Assembly (NCBI GenBank): GCA_017979445.1
Contig: CM030714.1
Location: 12,127,317 to 12,191,316 of the forward strand
DNA from: Akebia trifoliata
Lineage: Eukaryota; Streptophyta; Magnoliopsida; Ranunculales; Lardizabalaceae
Direction of reading: 5' to 3'
DNA length: 64,000 nt
A program made the position numbers and the translations under genes. Positions within the stretch are counted from its first letter, which is position 1; the number at the start of each line of letters is the position of its first letter. The notes beneath the pieces were generated by a model that was not told where the DNA came from, did no database searches, and saw only the letters and a list, made by a program, of their open reading frames with translations. This document shows, piece after piece, positions 10,830-22,503 of this stretch.

Positions 10830-13069
10830 AACATTAAACCATGCAGACTTCTATGCATTGTTTCTTCAAGGGTTTCTTGGATAAGAATTCCAAAGAGCAA
10901 CTCGTACTTGAGGAGGTTGTTGAAGGATATCTCCGGGATCTGCGGATGGAACTCAAAATTTTTTTTTCTTTGTTGCTCTCTTTGGTTTCTTTGACCCTGT
11001 ACTTGGTTTTGACTTTCTTCTCTTTCTCTTTAGCTTTGGAGTTGGAGGAGTTGGCACGTGTGTAGAGCGTCATTTTTGACGAGTGACAACTATCCATTTT
11101 TCGTCATTGACTGAAGTAGACTACGAGACACACAAATTTAAATTTGAAGTCGAATGGGTTTGCTGTCCTTGTTGAGGTGAAGTGGGACTTCCTTTGACTT
11201 GGTAATGCCCCTAGCGTGGGATGGACTTTTTTAATGTTAGAATGTATGAACATGGGTTGTGGTTGTAGAGGTAGAACTTTTGTGATTTGGGAAGATTAAG
11301 TTTTTGTTGCATACGAACTTGATAAGAGTATTGGACCAAAAGATCTAAATATGACAGTCTTCATGTTAGAAGTGACAACATTTTCGACACAGTCAAGTTC
11401 AATTTTTCTTTGATGGGCTAGATCCATGATTTCATTTTGAAGATGAAATATTTTTCAATAGGGTGACTAATCACTCAATGATAGCAATAGTATTTTGGAT
11501 CATTGTCAGGACATGCTTCCTCAGGTCATTTGGGTGTTGGAAGTTCAATGAGCTTCAACTTCAGTAGCTCTTCGAACATGTTTGGGACGTCAACATCAGC
11601 AAAATGGTACTTCTTCGCCTCAAGCTCTTTGAGAGTTTTCCAAACTTTTCCTTTTTTTTTTTTTGAATTAGCTCTTGGTTGATCTTCTCTTCTCTAACCT
11701 ATGATTTTGACAGGCTTACCGGAGGCAGTAAACAAATCTTCCTTAGTTTTGAAGGACTTTCCATCTTTCTCATCCTGCCTTCGAGGCTCGCTTGATCGTG
11801 GAGTATGATGAATAGCTATACTCTGCTCCATGTCATGGGTTTGAGTAACTAGTTCTTCAAAAGTGTGTGGCTTAATCCCTTTCAATATGTGGAGGAATTG
11901 CCAATGCATCCCTTGAATACACATTTTGATAACAGAAGATTGAGAGAGATGATCCATGCAGTTGAGGAAAAGATTTCTCTAACGTTTGATATACTCGATG
12001 ACCAGTTCATCCTTCCTTTATTTGACGATAACAAGCTCCATCATAATTACCGTTCTTCTAGTGTTGTAGAAGTGACCAAGGAATACTCTTTTAAGTCGAT
12101 CCCAACTATTTATTGAGTTGGGTTTCAAGTTAGTGTACCAATTGAACACATTGTCGCAGAGGGAGTGAACAAATTATTTTACCATCAAATCACCGAACAT
12201 ACCGACAATGTTGCAAGTTTCGACAAAGTGGGCAATGTTTTGTTTTGGATTGTCTTTTCCCTCGAACTGTTGAAATTTTGGCGGTTGATATCCGTTGGAA
12301 GACGCATTTGTTCAATACGTTGAGTATTTGGTTTGGAGTATACCAGTGATAACTATGGTATGCCCCCATATTGAGCACAAATGGTGTCAATGATCATTGT
12401 TTGCAGTTGTTGAATAGATAGTGAGGCGATAGATCCCTATGGTGGGTCTCAAATAGCATTTTGTGAGTCAAAATAATCTCCTAGTTGCTTTTGTTCATGT
12501 AGAACCATGTATATTTTGGGAGTAAATCCTGGAAGATGCGAGGGTTCAACGTTTAATTCATTCTCTTTGTCCTTATGCTCCAAACAATTGAATAGGATGC
12601 CAATTTGAATGTCCTTTTCTTCCATTGTCTTTGTCAACTTATTGATGGTGTCTGCCATTTGGACTACTTGTTCTTCCATCGTTAGCGCTTCAACTGTCAT
12701 CACTACACTGATAGAGGTATGAGTTTGCGACAGAGAAGTGATTGATAGAGATCTAGACGATCATTTGCTCGACTATGAATCAGATCTCCACAATGTCTTT
12801 GTTATGAGTGCCATTTTTGTGGTATGCTTCTTGGAGTGAAATTGTAGAGACTCCATTAGTTTGGAACCACCAGTTTTCGTCATTGTTCGTGTTATAGGTT
12901 GATCGTGACTGATAACCTGAGTAGATTCAAAGTTGGAGGAAATGATTTTCTTACTTTTCTCAGTAGTAGCATATGTGATAATGTTGGCGATACGAGATGC
13001 CATTGATGCTGTTGTTGGTGTTTTTGAATTGACTGAAAGACGAGGGGCTAAAATAGTCCCACCGGGCAT
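10830..13069 (-). pseudogene. gag of element C
   Basis: The first ATG, at 13069, begins MPGGTILAPRL about 14 bp inside the LTR end. A coiled-coil-like stretch (12449-12703, LTKTMEEKDIQIGIL) follows. The capsid-like core spans about 12350-11700, with QPPKFQQFEGK, CIQGMHWQFLHILKGIKPH and FEELVTQTHDMEQSIA. The tail is Lys/Ser/Pro-rich (10834-11097). These strings match retrotransposon gag of the Tat lineage. Gag assembles the particle that packages element RNA. Many stops and shifts are present. Confidence 0.78.
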
Positions 13070-13082
13070 ATCAAAAATTTAT

Positions 13083-13893
13083 TGACAGCAAATTTCACAA
13101 AATCTATCTCGAGATTCATGAAATAAGATCGTAAATTATTTTATTGCTTTGATAAAAATGAGAGTACAAATCTCAGTGTTTTCTTTTGATTAATAGTCAA
13201 GTACATAAATAAAGATGACATGTGTATCGTTATTCTCTCTGGGCTTTACACGTGATCTACAAAAAATGTTATTTTGACAGTGGCTTTATTTGTGTTTGAT
13301 TTTCTTAGAGACTTCTGTAGATTTTTTTCTCTCTAGCCTTGACTTTTTATTGGTTGAGAAGAATTTCTTGACTTTCGGAGAAGGGTTTTAGGCTTGATGT
13401 TCTCTTTAATCGGAGTCCGAATCTCTTAAAGAGCTTTGCTTTATCTCTAGAGGAGGTCTTGAGAGCTTTTTCTTCTCTAGAATGATAGTTTCTGTCTTTT
13501 GAGAGAAAGTGATTCTGATCCCCTCCAAATGAGAGAGGTTTTGGTATTTAATTTATAGATTTAAAGTAAGAGGATATTTCCAAATATGCCGCAACTTAAT
13601 CTAATTTTACATAATTATTTTAAATGGTATTTGATTATTGATCCAACCCATTTTAGTGGGTTTTGGGCTTAACCATGGGCTAACCCATTTCTTGGGTGTA
13701 TGGGCCCAATAATTAATGCGAATCACTTAGATTTGTTTGATCATGGGTTTTATATGTGAAAACTTAAACTCAAACTATATAAGGCTCGTCCCAATTAATG
13801 GGCCCTATTTTAGATGTTTGGGCCCATTTTATATTTAAAGACTTTTCGTTAGTTCAGAAGGCAGTGAGACCCATTTACATTTTGATGCCTACA
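13083..13893 (-). mobile_element. 5' LTR of element C (about 811 bp)
   Basis: On the minus strand the LTR would start TGTAGGCATCAAAATG at 13893 and end CTGTCA at 13083. A TATA-like CTATAAATTAAATACC lies near 13555 in the correct orientation. Just past the LTR end the minus strand reads TTGATATGCCCGGTGGGAC, probably a degraded primer-binding site next to the gag start. The partner LTR is not in the window, so the boundaries rest on TG...CA ends and context. Confidence 0.65.
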
Positions 13894-14370
13894 GTGGGCT
13901 TTAGATGATCTGCTCCCTTCAAAAACATAACTTTCAGGGGAGACCAAGGTCAAGGAGCATTTCATAGTTTGAAAACAAATGGGAATCTCAAGTATTTACC
14001 AAGACATAGGCGAGGTTATTTACATAATCAATCTTTGATAGGAGACCAAGGTCAAGGGCATGTCGTCAGTTCCCTCTCTCTCTCTCTCTCTCCTTTTTCT
14101 TGTTCTTGTTGTTCTTATTTACTAGATCTCTCAAGATTAACTCTCTCATAGACGAAAAAATGATGAATATTTCGATGTTATAATTCTATTTTATTGAAAT
14201 GTTAAAAAATCAATACGTATCGACCGATACAATATTGTAAACTAGCCATGTCCCTAATATCATGATTATAAATGTAAACAAGTCCTTAACCACTGTAGAT
14301 ATCTGCGTAAATAAGTAAGCCATTACAAGTATTATTCATAATGAAAGAATCTTCATATAATCCTGATGAG

Positions 14371-14417
<47 letters not shown>

Positions 14418-15006
14418 TTTCCCCTCCACAAGTGGCTTGTGAAAGTTGTTCAAGAAAATGAAAGTAACAAACCCTGATCTTTTAACCATGGTTTTAAAAC
14501 TTGTCCGAGGTAGATGACTGAGATCATCCGAGTTATCAAAAAAGAAAAGCTAGGGAAGGAGAAGAAGATGGCTTTTATAGAGAATAAATAAAAAATTGAA
14601 GTTGAGAGATGTGGATGGAGAGGAAATTGGCATGTGGAGGAAAGAGAGAAAGAAATAGGAAAAAAAAAAAAAAAAAATATGAGAGAGATGTAGGAACCTT
14701 CCAGAAACATACAAAATAGAAAAAGAGGCTTTGTGGTATGCAGGAGCATGAGTAGAGATTCTCGTATTTTGGAATTTTTTTTTTTGTTTAGTCCTTCACT
14801 GAAATTTTCCCATAATTGCTCCAATTCCCTTTTGCAAGTTTTATTGCGCTAAAATTCTGTATCTAGCTATTCTTTTGCATTATGAGCCTTCCACACCTAC
14901 ACTTTTATTTTTATTTTTAAATAAATTAGTCCTAGTTAACCAAAATTAATATTACACAATCATCATAAATTGGGGGTAAACCTCATTATTTTATACATTT
15001 GTCACA
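13894..15006 (-). other. Unassigned sequence, possibly a minus-strand 3' LTR, with (TC)n and (GA)n tracts
   Basis: No gene is visible. A phrase GGAGACCAAGGTCAAG(G) occurs twice (about 13940 and 14041). A (TC)n tract lies at 14073-14092 and a (GA)n tract at 14379-14414. A minus-strand TATA-like CTCTATAAAAGCC lies near 14580. At 15006 the minus strand reads TTGGGG followed by TGTGACAAATG, which looks like a polypurine tract and LTR start. The right part may therefore be the 3' LTR of the gypsy remnant at 15007-16735, but its left end is not identifiable. Confidence 0.35.
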
Positions 15007-16735
15007 CCCCAACAAACATTTTTCTACTCATCGAGCAAAAAAGTGATCAACTAAGATTGAAAAATACAAAATGTAAGAAAGGAAAAAAATAAACTGTCAT
15101 TTCATCCCCTCAATAGCACTAATAAACCTTGATAATGATTTCAACTTATATAGATTGGTACAATTTAGTAACCAATTGATCATAATAATTATTGTAAAAT
15201 ATAACCAACAATCCTCCATCTTTTCCAAATAAAAGTTTAAGTTTAATCTGTTTAGAAATTAACTTCAATTGTTGTATAAATCAATTAAGAATCAAACTCA
15301 GAATTACTAAGAAATCATATAGTATAATGTTTTAGCCAATTTTTTTTTTCTTTTTTTGTATTTAAAATAGAGTCTAAGTTACTAATTTACAATTAGTAAA
15401 CTTTAAAACAATTTAACTTTGAATGCATGTGAAGTTTGACAAATAGCTAGACGGCTGATCTCCTAAATTATGGTTCAACTTGTAATCACCAAACAAATGG
15501 TTGAATTAACTTAAGATTTTAATTCAAAATTAAGTTTAACTGATCAGGATCTTGAAATTGTGGATGTTCACCTTAATACTTCATGAACTTAATTTATGAT
15601 ATTCCGATTTATACGATTTTTTACAATGGCGACTTTCACACCCTAGGTTTTTCAACAACTACATTTCAAACTTTCATTACTTATATTATTATTTTTAATT
15701 TTTTTTTTTGTTTAAATTTTTTTTTTTTTTGAACAATAGGTAGTCATTTTCAAAGTACCTAGTTTAATTTACTAGTTGCTTTCCATAATGTAATAAAAAT
15801 CAATTCAATTTTTTTTCCAACCACCAAATGAACAAGAGTCAGTCCTAGTTCATCATATTTGGTCTATCCCAACATTCTAAGCAATAACTAGTTTAACCAC
15901 TACTAAAATCAACCTAGATTCTAGAAATTGTCAGTGTGTATAAATTCAACCATTTCTAAAATCCCCTAATTGAAAATTAGAAAAAGGGACTCATCATTAA
16001 AAATAAATAAAATTTAGTTGATTAAAGATTTTTCACTATGTGTCTTTTTTCATTCATAGTTCAGTATCTCAAAAATATTATGTACGTATAAACAATATTT
16101 TTTGGAGGAATGTGGTGGTCAATACTATGAACTGAGTTTATTCCAAAACACTGTGTACATACCTCCAACCTAAATCGAACATTGTCCTCAATGTTTCAAA
16201 GAAATATCATGATAAATAATACATTGAGATAACGAGACTAACAAATAATATAGGAACATAAAATAAACATGCACACAAAACTAATAAAAAAGGAAAAAAA
16301 TGCTAAGATACATAATATACACATAGACCGTCTTAAGTTAGAGGTGGGCTCAATCCTGATAAATAGGATCTTATAGAGTTGTGGACTCAACTTCAGAGTT
16401 AAAGTTTTCCAAGAATGAATTCAAATGTTGTCTATTGAATTTAATATATTGTCATTCTATTTTCTATCTTTAGTGTCCCATATGGATAAACTGTTTTAAC
16501 AATAGAAGGGCTTGTCCAACGAGATCTCAATTTTCTTGGGACTAAATCGAGTCTAGAATTATAAAAGAGAACTTTGTGTGAAGGTTCCAAGGTATTTCTC
16601 AAAATATTTTTATCATGAAAGAACGCATTATTTGAATTTCACCCTACTTATCTTTAGATCAAGGATTGACATTCAGGGAAGATCTTCCACCAAGGAATGA
16701 GTAATGGTGGACTTTATTAACTTGTGCATCATCAC
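15007..16735 (-). pseudogene. 3' internal remnant of a minus-strand gypsy-type element
   Basis: There is no intact frame. On the minus strand, the stretch near 16190 reads TTGAGGACAATGTTCGATTT, a conserved phrase just after the integrase of several plant gypsy elements. The same phrase, diverged, occurs near 31165 and 44340. About 16400-16620 resembles the degraded C-terminal pol region of such elements. Similarity to 30020-31176 and 43770-44360 (for example around 15740-15900) supports one repeat family. The lineage, possibly Athila-like, is uncertain. Confidence 0.5.
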
Positions 16736-16739
16736 TACA

Positions 16740-17818
16740 ACATGAATAAATAAGTACATGCAACTGAACGAAAGTCTCAACAAATACTTTATTCAGTGGC
16801 ACCAAAGACTTGGACATCTAGCTTTACATGCAATTCGTTTGGTATATACTCAACAAATTTGCCCTCCCTGTTCTCTCCAATAAAGTTCATGACACTTGTG
16901 CAACCTGTCAAATGGGAAAATCTCACTAGCTTCCATTCTCAAGGTCTTCCCCCACAAGCACTGGCCCGTTAGATTTCATATATTCAGATATATTGGGGTC
17001 CAACTCTGATCTCATCCTTAGATGAACATCGATATTATGTTCATTTTAGCAAATATACATGGTTGTTTCCTTTATTTAATGAATTTAATAATGTGCTTCC
17101 AACATTTCAAAAATTAAAGTTACTTTTGGAAAACCATTTTGATCGTATAATTTAGTGATCACAATCACATTGGGGATGGGAGTTTTGAACTTTATCTTCT
17201 TTTTTTTTTTTTTTTTTCCGATTTCGAACTGTATCTTCTTACTTAAGTCAATGTGAAATTGGTCATCTTCTTTCATGCCTGCACACTCATTAGCAAAATG
17301 GTGCAGCAGAATGAAAACATAGATTTATGGTGGAAATCAACTTATGTCTATTTGCTCAAAGTTCAGTTCCACTCAGGTTTTGGAATCTTGTTTTCGACGT
17401 GGCAGTTTACCTTATTAATCGTCATCCTCAACCCAATATCAATTAGGTTTCACCATTTCAAAAATTATTTGGTGTAGACCCAAACTATTCTTGTTTATGA
17501 ATATTGGGTGTACATGCTATCCTTGATTGAGGCCAAACAATTCTCATAGACTCCAATATCATTCCGCTTAATGCATTTTTCTTGGGTACAACACAATGCA
17601 TTGTGGCTACTAGTGCCTTAACCCCATGTCCAATAAAGTCATTGTTTCTTGCAACGTGATACTTGACAAAACCATTTTTTCGATTCATCCAATCCTTATC
17701 CTCAACCACAATCATTCCATCATCCTCTTCCTCACCCGCACCTCTACACATTATTTCCCCTAGTGCACTTACCCCTAATACACCTGCTCCTAATCCACCA
17801 ATTAACCTCTCCAATACA
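16740..17818 (+). pseudogene. Ty1/copia GAG-pre-integrase and integrase fragment
   Basis: Plus-strand translation from about 16795 gives QWHQRLGHLALHAIRLV, then CDTCATCQMGKSH and PLDFIYSDIWGS. The His-His-Cys-Cys zinc-binding pattern and the first integrase Asp are recognisable. Integrase core pieces follow to about 17480 (VAVYLINRHPQPNIN), then a Ser/Pro-rich variable tail. Stops and frameshifts are frequent. The 5' LTR, gag and protease of the element are absent, so it is 5' truncated at about 16740. It continues after the solo LTR at 18724. Confidence 0.82.
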
Positions 17819-18723
17819 TGTTAGAAAAATCGAACTTGAAAATAAAGAAGAAATTGCTCTGAGGCACGTAGTAATCTACGTTGTCTTATAGACAATAGAC
17901 GCCCCTACTCCAATTGAACACGAAGATGCAGATGAGTTGCTAGTAAACTTGTCTTCAGGATATAGCAAAGTCCAATTTTATCACAATTGTATATTTCCTC
18001 AAAATTTGTACTATTTTGAGAAAATTTGTCACACAGAATCTCGGATACACGAATACCTCTTTTTTATAGAAAGTTAGAATTAAATTTTTAACAGAATTGA
18101 TCTCTATAAATAGAGAACAATTTCAAAAGTCACATCCATTTGTAAATGGATTAAGAAACTCAATAGGTATGAAACCCATTGGAACCACTAGACACCTATT
18201 CGGACTAAAGAGTTCGTTAGGCACCTTGTGGGCCCCTTCGACACCTTTTGGGTATGTTTTGGAGCCTATCCAAATTTGGACGACCCTCCTTAATTTTTAA
18301 TTTCTCTTTTTTTTTTTCTTTTATTTCTTATATATATATAAATCAAAAGAATTATTAAAATTTTCATATAGCTAAAAGCTATTAGGAGATCTCAAGGAAA
18401 GAGTCTTTAGAATGAAGAAAGAGTTGAGAATAGGTTTTTATTTATAGGTTTAAAAATCCCTCCAAAAAATTTAGAAAGCAATGTGGGATTTCCAAAATAT
18501 TTGAAAAATGAGTTAAAAAGTACTTTTGCAATCTTCAATCCATGTGAAAAGATATCATCCAATAAAAATGTTCTAAATAAAAAATACTTATTTTTACTTT
18601 ACCAAAAAAGTACACCAATCATAGAGTAACTTTCAAATATAATTTTAAAACAAACTAAATTAATTTTATTTGAATCAATTCTAAATAAATATTAATCATC
18701 ATTTATTAACATTTATTTTAACA
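17819..18723 (-). mobile_element. Solo LTR (905 bp) with perfect 5 bp target duplication
   Basis: The segment begins TGTTAGAAAAATCG and ends TTTATTTTAACA (TGTTA...TAACA inverted ends). It is flanked by ATACA at 17814-17818 and ATACA at 18724-18728. A minus-strand TATA-like site (CCTATAAATAAAAACC) near 18440 suggests minus orientation. No internal domain is present. Removing it rejoins the copia sequence between integrase and RT. It is a recombination product of a full LTR element. Confidence 0.92.
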
Positions 18724-19597
18724 ATACAAACTCTCAATGACCCCCTTACATAACCAATACCCTACTTCACCTTGTATCTCTCTAGGCGCTATCCGTATGC
18801 ACACTAACCCATGCCCTCCTTCTAGCCACAACATATCTCAATCCATGATTGATGAGCACTCTTCTCATACCCAACTACACAACAACCCTTCTGACCTGGG
18901 CTCTCATACCTTACCCCTTGATCAATCGCTCATAAACCCAACCAACTATGCACTTTAATACCTGGTCGCCCAACCCTTCTAAAAGTCCTCACATAACAAC
19001 TCAATTAAAGTTAGCACTCTTAAATCCGAACTCTATTTTTACACTAAACACCCTCTTCCTATCTCACCTCCTCTTGACTATGAACCCACTTCTTTCACCC
19101 AATCCTCCGAACTCACATCCTATGGTACTTGGACACCTTCTCCTCCACCACCCTACCGCAAAATTATTGGGTGGAAATAGATCTTTAAAAGTAAACGACA
19201 TAAAAATGGCACCATCGAGTGTCATAAAGCTTGTTTAGTAGCCAAAGGTTACAATCAAGAAGAATGCGTCAACTACATAGAGACATTTAGTTTGATCGTC
19301 CAAGCTACTATGATTTGTACTGTCATTTCCTTGGTAGTTTTGAAAGGTTGACATATGTGCCAATTGGATCTCCACAATGCGTTCCTTCATTGTTATCTAA
19401 CGAAAGAGGTTTACATGGTCCAACCTCCAGGTTTTGTTGACGAGCGCTATCCTCACCATGTTTATCAATTATGAAAATCTAGTTATGGCCTTAAACATGC
19501 CCCATGTGATTGGTTCCACAGCTTGAGCACATTTTTTCTTGAGATTGGAACCAGACTCCTCCCTCTTTATCAACTACAATAATGGGATTATTATTCA
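18724..19597 (+). pseudogene. Copia element: integrase-RT linker and RT N-terminal half
   Basis: Plus-strand reading shows a low-complexity Ser/Pro/His-rich linker to about 19150. RT motifs follow: KNGTIECHKACLVAKGYNQ, QLDLHNAFLHCYLTKEVYM, QPPGFVDERYPHHVYQL and SSYGLKHAPCDWFHS. This order is diagnostic of Ty1/copia RT. Stops interrupt it (for example after LVVLKG and before KSSYG). The RT is cut at 19597 by the CACTA-like insertion, just upstream of the catalytic YVDD motif, which appears at about 22360-22385. Confidence 0.85.
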
Positions 19598-20597
19598 CAC
19601 TACAAGAAAATTGTTAATTAGAAATGAGGGCTTCAAATGGTTATCAGCCGTTTCTAAGTAAAAACGATTCTAAGCCGTTTTAGTAACTAAAACTATTTTA
19701 ATTTGTGTGAGAAAAGAAATCAAGATAATAGCTTTGGGGCTCACATTCTAACAGGATCGAAAAATGTGAACATGAGCGAACTCTAAAAGCTTGAGAAGGT
19801 CCTCATTCTTCATCTTCAATAATCCGAAAAACCATCCTCACAAAACCTTAAAGCTCGTTTCTCCCATCTTCATCTTCCAGCTTTGATCACAAAACCCTAT
19901 ATCTTGTTTCATATTTATTGATTTCTCCTTTCTTCATCTCAATTTCTCCCTTCTTTAGCTCGATTTCTATGTTCTACTTGGGAGCTTCTTTAAAGACACT
20001 GTTGATGTAACTAACAACTATGTTAATTCGATACTTCAATCTTCTTTAAGAATCCTTAACATTTCTTCTCTTTATTTTTATTTTCAAGTTAATTAGATCT
20101 TAAATCTGACGTTTTTATTTTTTTATTTTTTATGGATCCTTTCAATTCGTATTAAATTTTATGCAATCTTACCAAGATTATTACTTGTAAATATTGTTGT
20201 TCCATGCTCTGATTAGGAAAACAGATATTTTGACTTTGGGGGAAAAATCTAGGATTTTGACATTATTAAATAATTTTGGCTTTGCTTTATATAATGAAAT
20301 TGTGTGAGATTATGGTTTGAGGCTTCATCTTAAATAAAATTAGGATTTAGGGTTTTGATTATAACTTTCCCATAGGATTGTTGTGAAAATGTATTAAATA
20401 TTATATAGAAATAAAGAAAAAGAATGCTGATTCGAGGTAGCCTAGCTTATTGATCTACCAATGGAAATATGTGGAATGTTTATAGAATAATTCTTAACCA
20501 ACTAATCCTTTCTTATTTCAAATTCATCACATTCTTTTGGGTTTAAATATTTATTTTTGGATTATATTTTTGTTGTTTTCATATCTATATATATATA

Positions 20598-20896
20598 CAA
20601 CGTATTTTGTTCTATGTGGGCTAAAAGTTTTGGATTGGGCTGATTTTTGGTGAGGATGATCTCTATGATGAGGAGATCATCTTCACCGAAAATTAGTTAA
20701 TTTTAAAATTTCTAACCTCATATTTATGAGTTGAAGAATCATGGACCGTTCATTTTTTGTAAATAACTTTTGACAAAATTTAAAGTTTTGAATTGAGCTG
20801 ATCTTTGGTGAGGATGATTTCCTCATCATAGAAATCATCCTCACTAAAAATCAACTCAATATGAAACTTTTAGCCGACATAGGACAAAACACGTTG
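20598..20896. mobile_element. Foldback MITE a
   Basis: Terminal inverted repeats are CAACGTATTTTGTTCTATGT on the left and, inverted, CAACGTGTTTTGTCCTATGT on the right, with TA on both sides. Internal hairpins of the type GAGGATGATCTC...GAGATCATCTTC occur, and the phrase GGGCTGATTTTTGGTGAGG recurs. There is no coding capacity. Confidence 0.8.
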
Positions 20897-20947
20897 TAGA
20901 TATATGAGTAGATATATGTGTACACGGATCTTGATCTTATATATATA

Positions 20948-21312
20948 GGGTGCGTTCGGAGGTCCTAAAGAGAGCCAAATATTGTGCCAAGCATTTTTCA
21001 ATGTATGGGTTAAAAGTTTCAGAATGGGATGATTTTTTGTGAGGATGATCTTTATAATGAGGAGATCACCCTTACTAAAAATCACCCCAGTCTGAAACTT
21101 GTAACCCCATCAAAACTGATTTTAAAAAATTGGACGATCCACGATTCTTCAACTTGTAAACTAGGCTTAGAAGTTTCAGAATGAGCTGATTTTTGATGAG
21201 AATGATCTCTTCACCATAGAGATCATCCTTACCAAAAATCAGCTCATTTCAAGACTTCTAACCCCTATTTTGAAAAATGTTTGGCTCTCTTTAGGGCCTC
21301 TGAACGCTTCCC
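20948..21312. mobile_element. Foldback MITE b
   Basis: The left end is GGGTGCGTTCGGAGGTCC followed by TAAAGAGAGCCAAA. The right end, inverted, is GGGAAGCGTTCAGAGGCCC followed by the same TAAAGAGAGCCAAA. It is flanked by TATATA tracts. It carries internal hairpins of the same GATGATCTC/GAGATCATC type as MITEs a and c. Confidence 0.8.
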
Positions 21313-21339
21313 ATATATATATATATATATATATATATA

Positions 21340-21693
21340 GGGAAATGTTCAACACCCAACCATTTGCCCAACATGTTTTGTCCTACATGGGTTAGAATTT
21401 TTGGAATGGACTGATTTTTGGTGAGGATGATCTTTACGGTTGGAATGGGTTGATTTTTGGTGAGGATGATCTCTACGGTTAGAAGATCATTCTCATCAAA
21501 AATTAGCCCATTCCAAAACTTCTAACCCCATGTTTACAAGTTGAAAAATCGTGGACCGCCCATTTTTTGTATACCATTTGTGATGGGGTTAGACGTTTTG
21601 GAATGGACTGATTTTTGGTGAGGATGATAACCCATGTAGGACAAAACATGTTGGGCAAATTGTTGGGTAAATGGTTGGGTGCTGAACAGGACC
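21340..21693. mobile_element. Foldback MITE c
   Basis: The left end contains TTCAACACCCAACCATTTG and CAACATGTTTTGTCCTACAT. The right end is the inverted copy (ATGTAGGACAAAACATGTTG, then GGTTGGGTGCTGAAC). It lies between two (TA)n tracts (21313-21339 and about 21694-21710). The unit GGTGAGGATGATCT is repeated internally. Confidence 0.82.
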
Positions 21694-22349
21694 ATATATA
21701 TATATATATAAATAAGATCATCTCACTAATTATAGTATTATGTGATGATTTTAAACAGGTGGAATGTGATTGACATTCAAATTTAAAGAAAGGGACATTT
21801 TTTTCAACATTAAGAAGTGGGTGCCCAATGCGTTTGAAGCGTGCTACGCCTTAACAAAACAGTTGAATAACATAGTATCAAGACAATGACATCTTAGTAA
21901 TAGGGTTTTTATTTGTAACCATAGTTGGTTAAGAGTATTGATGGTGAAGTACTTGGCAATTTTGTAAATTATGACTCATTGTAAATCTTTTTGTGTATAA
22001 ATTAATGTGATAGAGAACCTTGATGTTTTCTATTTGGGTCTATTTTGACTGTGAGTAATAGTTGTCTAGAAAAACAAAATTAATTAAAAAAAAAAAAAAC
22101 TTTAGATATTGATTTGTACCGATGCCTAATGTCTTAAACTTAGGACAATAGTCTCATAGACATCGGATTTTAAATCAATGTCTAAGGTATTTTTTGTATT
22201 AGCATGTTCTGTTTTATAAATACGAATTTGGAATGGCTTCCACCATTTGAACTCATTAACGACACTTTGATAAGAGGCAATCTTTCAACCGTTTTAGATA
22301 GTATTAGAAACGGTTATAAACCATTCCTAATTTCCATTTTTTGTTGTAG

Positions 22350-22503
22350 TCATTTTCTAATTTATGTAGATGACATTCTTGTCACTAGCAATCAACCCTT
22401 GATGCTCTCTCATCTTCTCTCACACCTTAGCCAAGAGTTTGCTATAAAAGATTTGTGACAGTTAACTTTTTCTTGGGTATTGAAGTTACTCCTATTGCTA
22501 TGG
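22350..22503 (+). pseudogene. Copia RT C-terminal part with YVDD
   Basis: The copia RT frame resumes right of the CACTA-like insertion with FLIYVDDILVTSNQP and SHLSQEFAIKDL, containing the catalytic YVDD. It ends at 22503, where a solo LTR begins. Confidence 0.85.

Larger units (their letters stand above)
1..13893 (-). mobile_element. Decayed Tat-lineage Ty3/gypsy retrotransposon (element C), 3' LTR outside the window
   Basis: Reading leftwards on the minus strand, the order is LTR, gag, protease, RT, RNase H and integrase, which is the Ty3/gypsy order. Residue motifs in RT, RNase H and integrase fit the plant Tat lineage. Downstream of integrase lies a plus-strand PMD reading frame, antisense to the element. 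Extra antisense ORFs between pol and the 3' LTR are known in Tat elements. Purine-rich minus-strand tracts at about 1-22 and 65-90 resemble polypurine primers, so the 3' LTR is inferred to lie just left of base 1. Stops and frameshifts are scattered through every domain, so the copy is dead. Assigning 1-4868 to the same element is inference. Confidence 0.72.
19598..22349. mobile_element. Non-autonomous CACTA-like insertion in the copia RT
   Basis: The left end reads CACTACAAGAAAATTG and the right end reads TTTTTTGTTGTAG. Subterminal repeats are inverted between the two ends (CCGTTTCTAAG... on the left, ...AGAAACGGTTATAAACC on the right). Flanking TCA (19595-19597 and 22350-22352) fits the 3 bp duplication of CACTA elements, but the right terminus is imperfect (TAGTC where TAGTG is expected). 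No transposase is visible. About 19740-20590 and 21715-22200 are non-coding. A second subterminal-like stretch (CATCGGATTTTAAATCAATG, about 22160) hints at another nested end. Confidence 0.72.

Noticed and set aside
14450..14824. 124-residue minus-strand open frame
   Set aside because: Its Phe/Ser/Leu-rich composition reflects A/T-rich and homopolymer sequence. No domain or conservation evidence.
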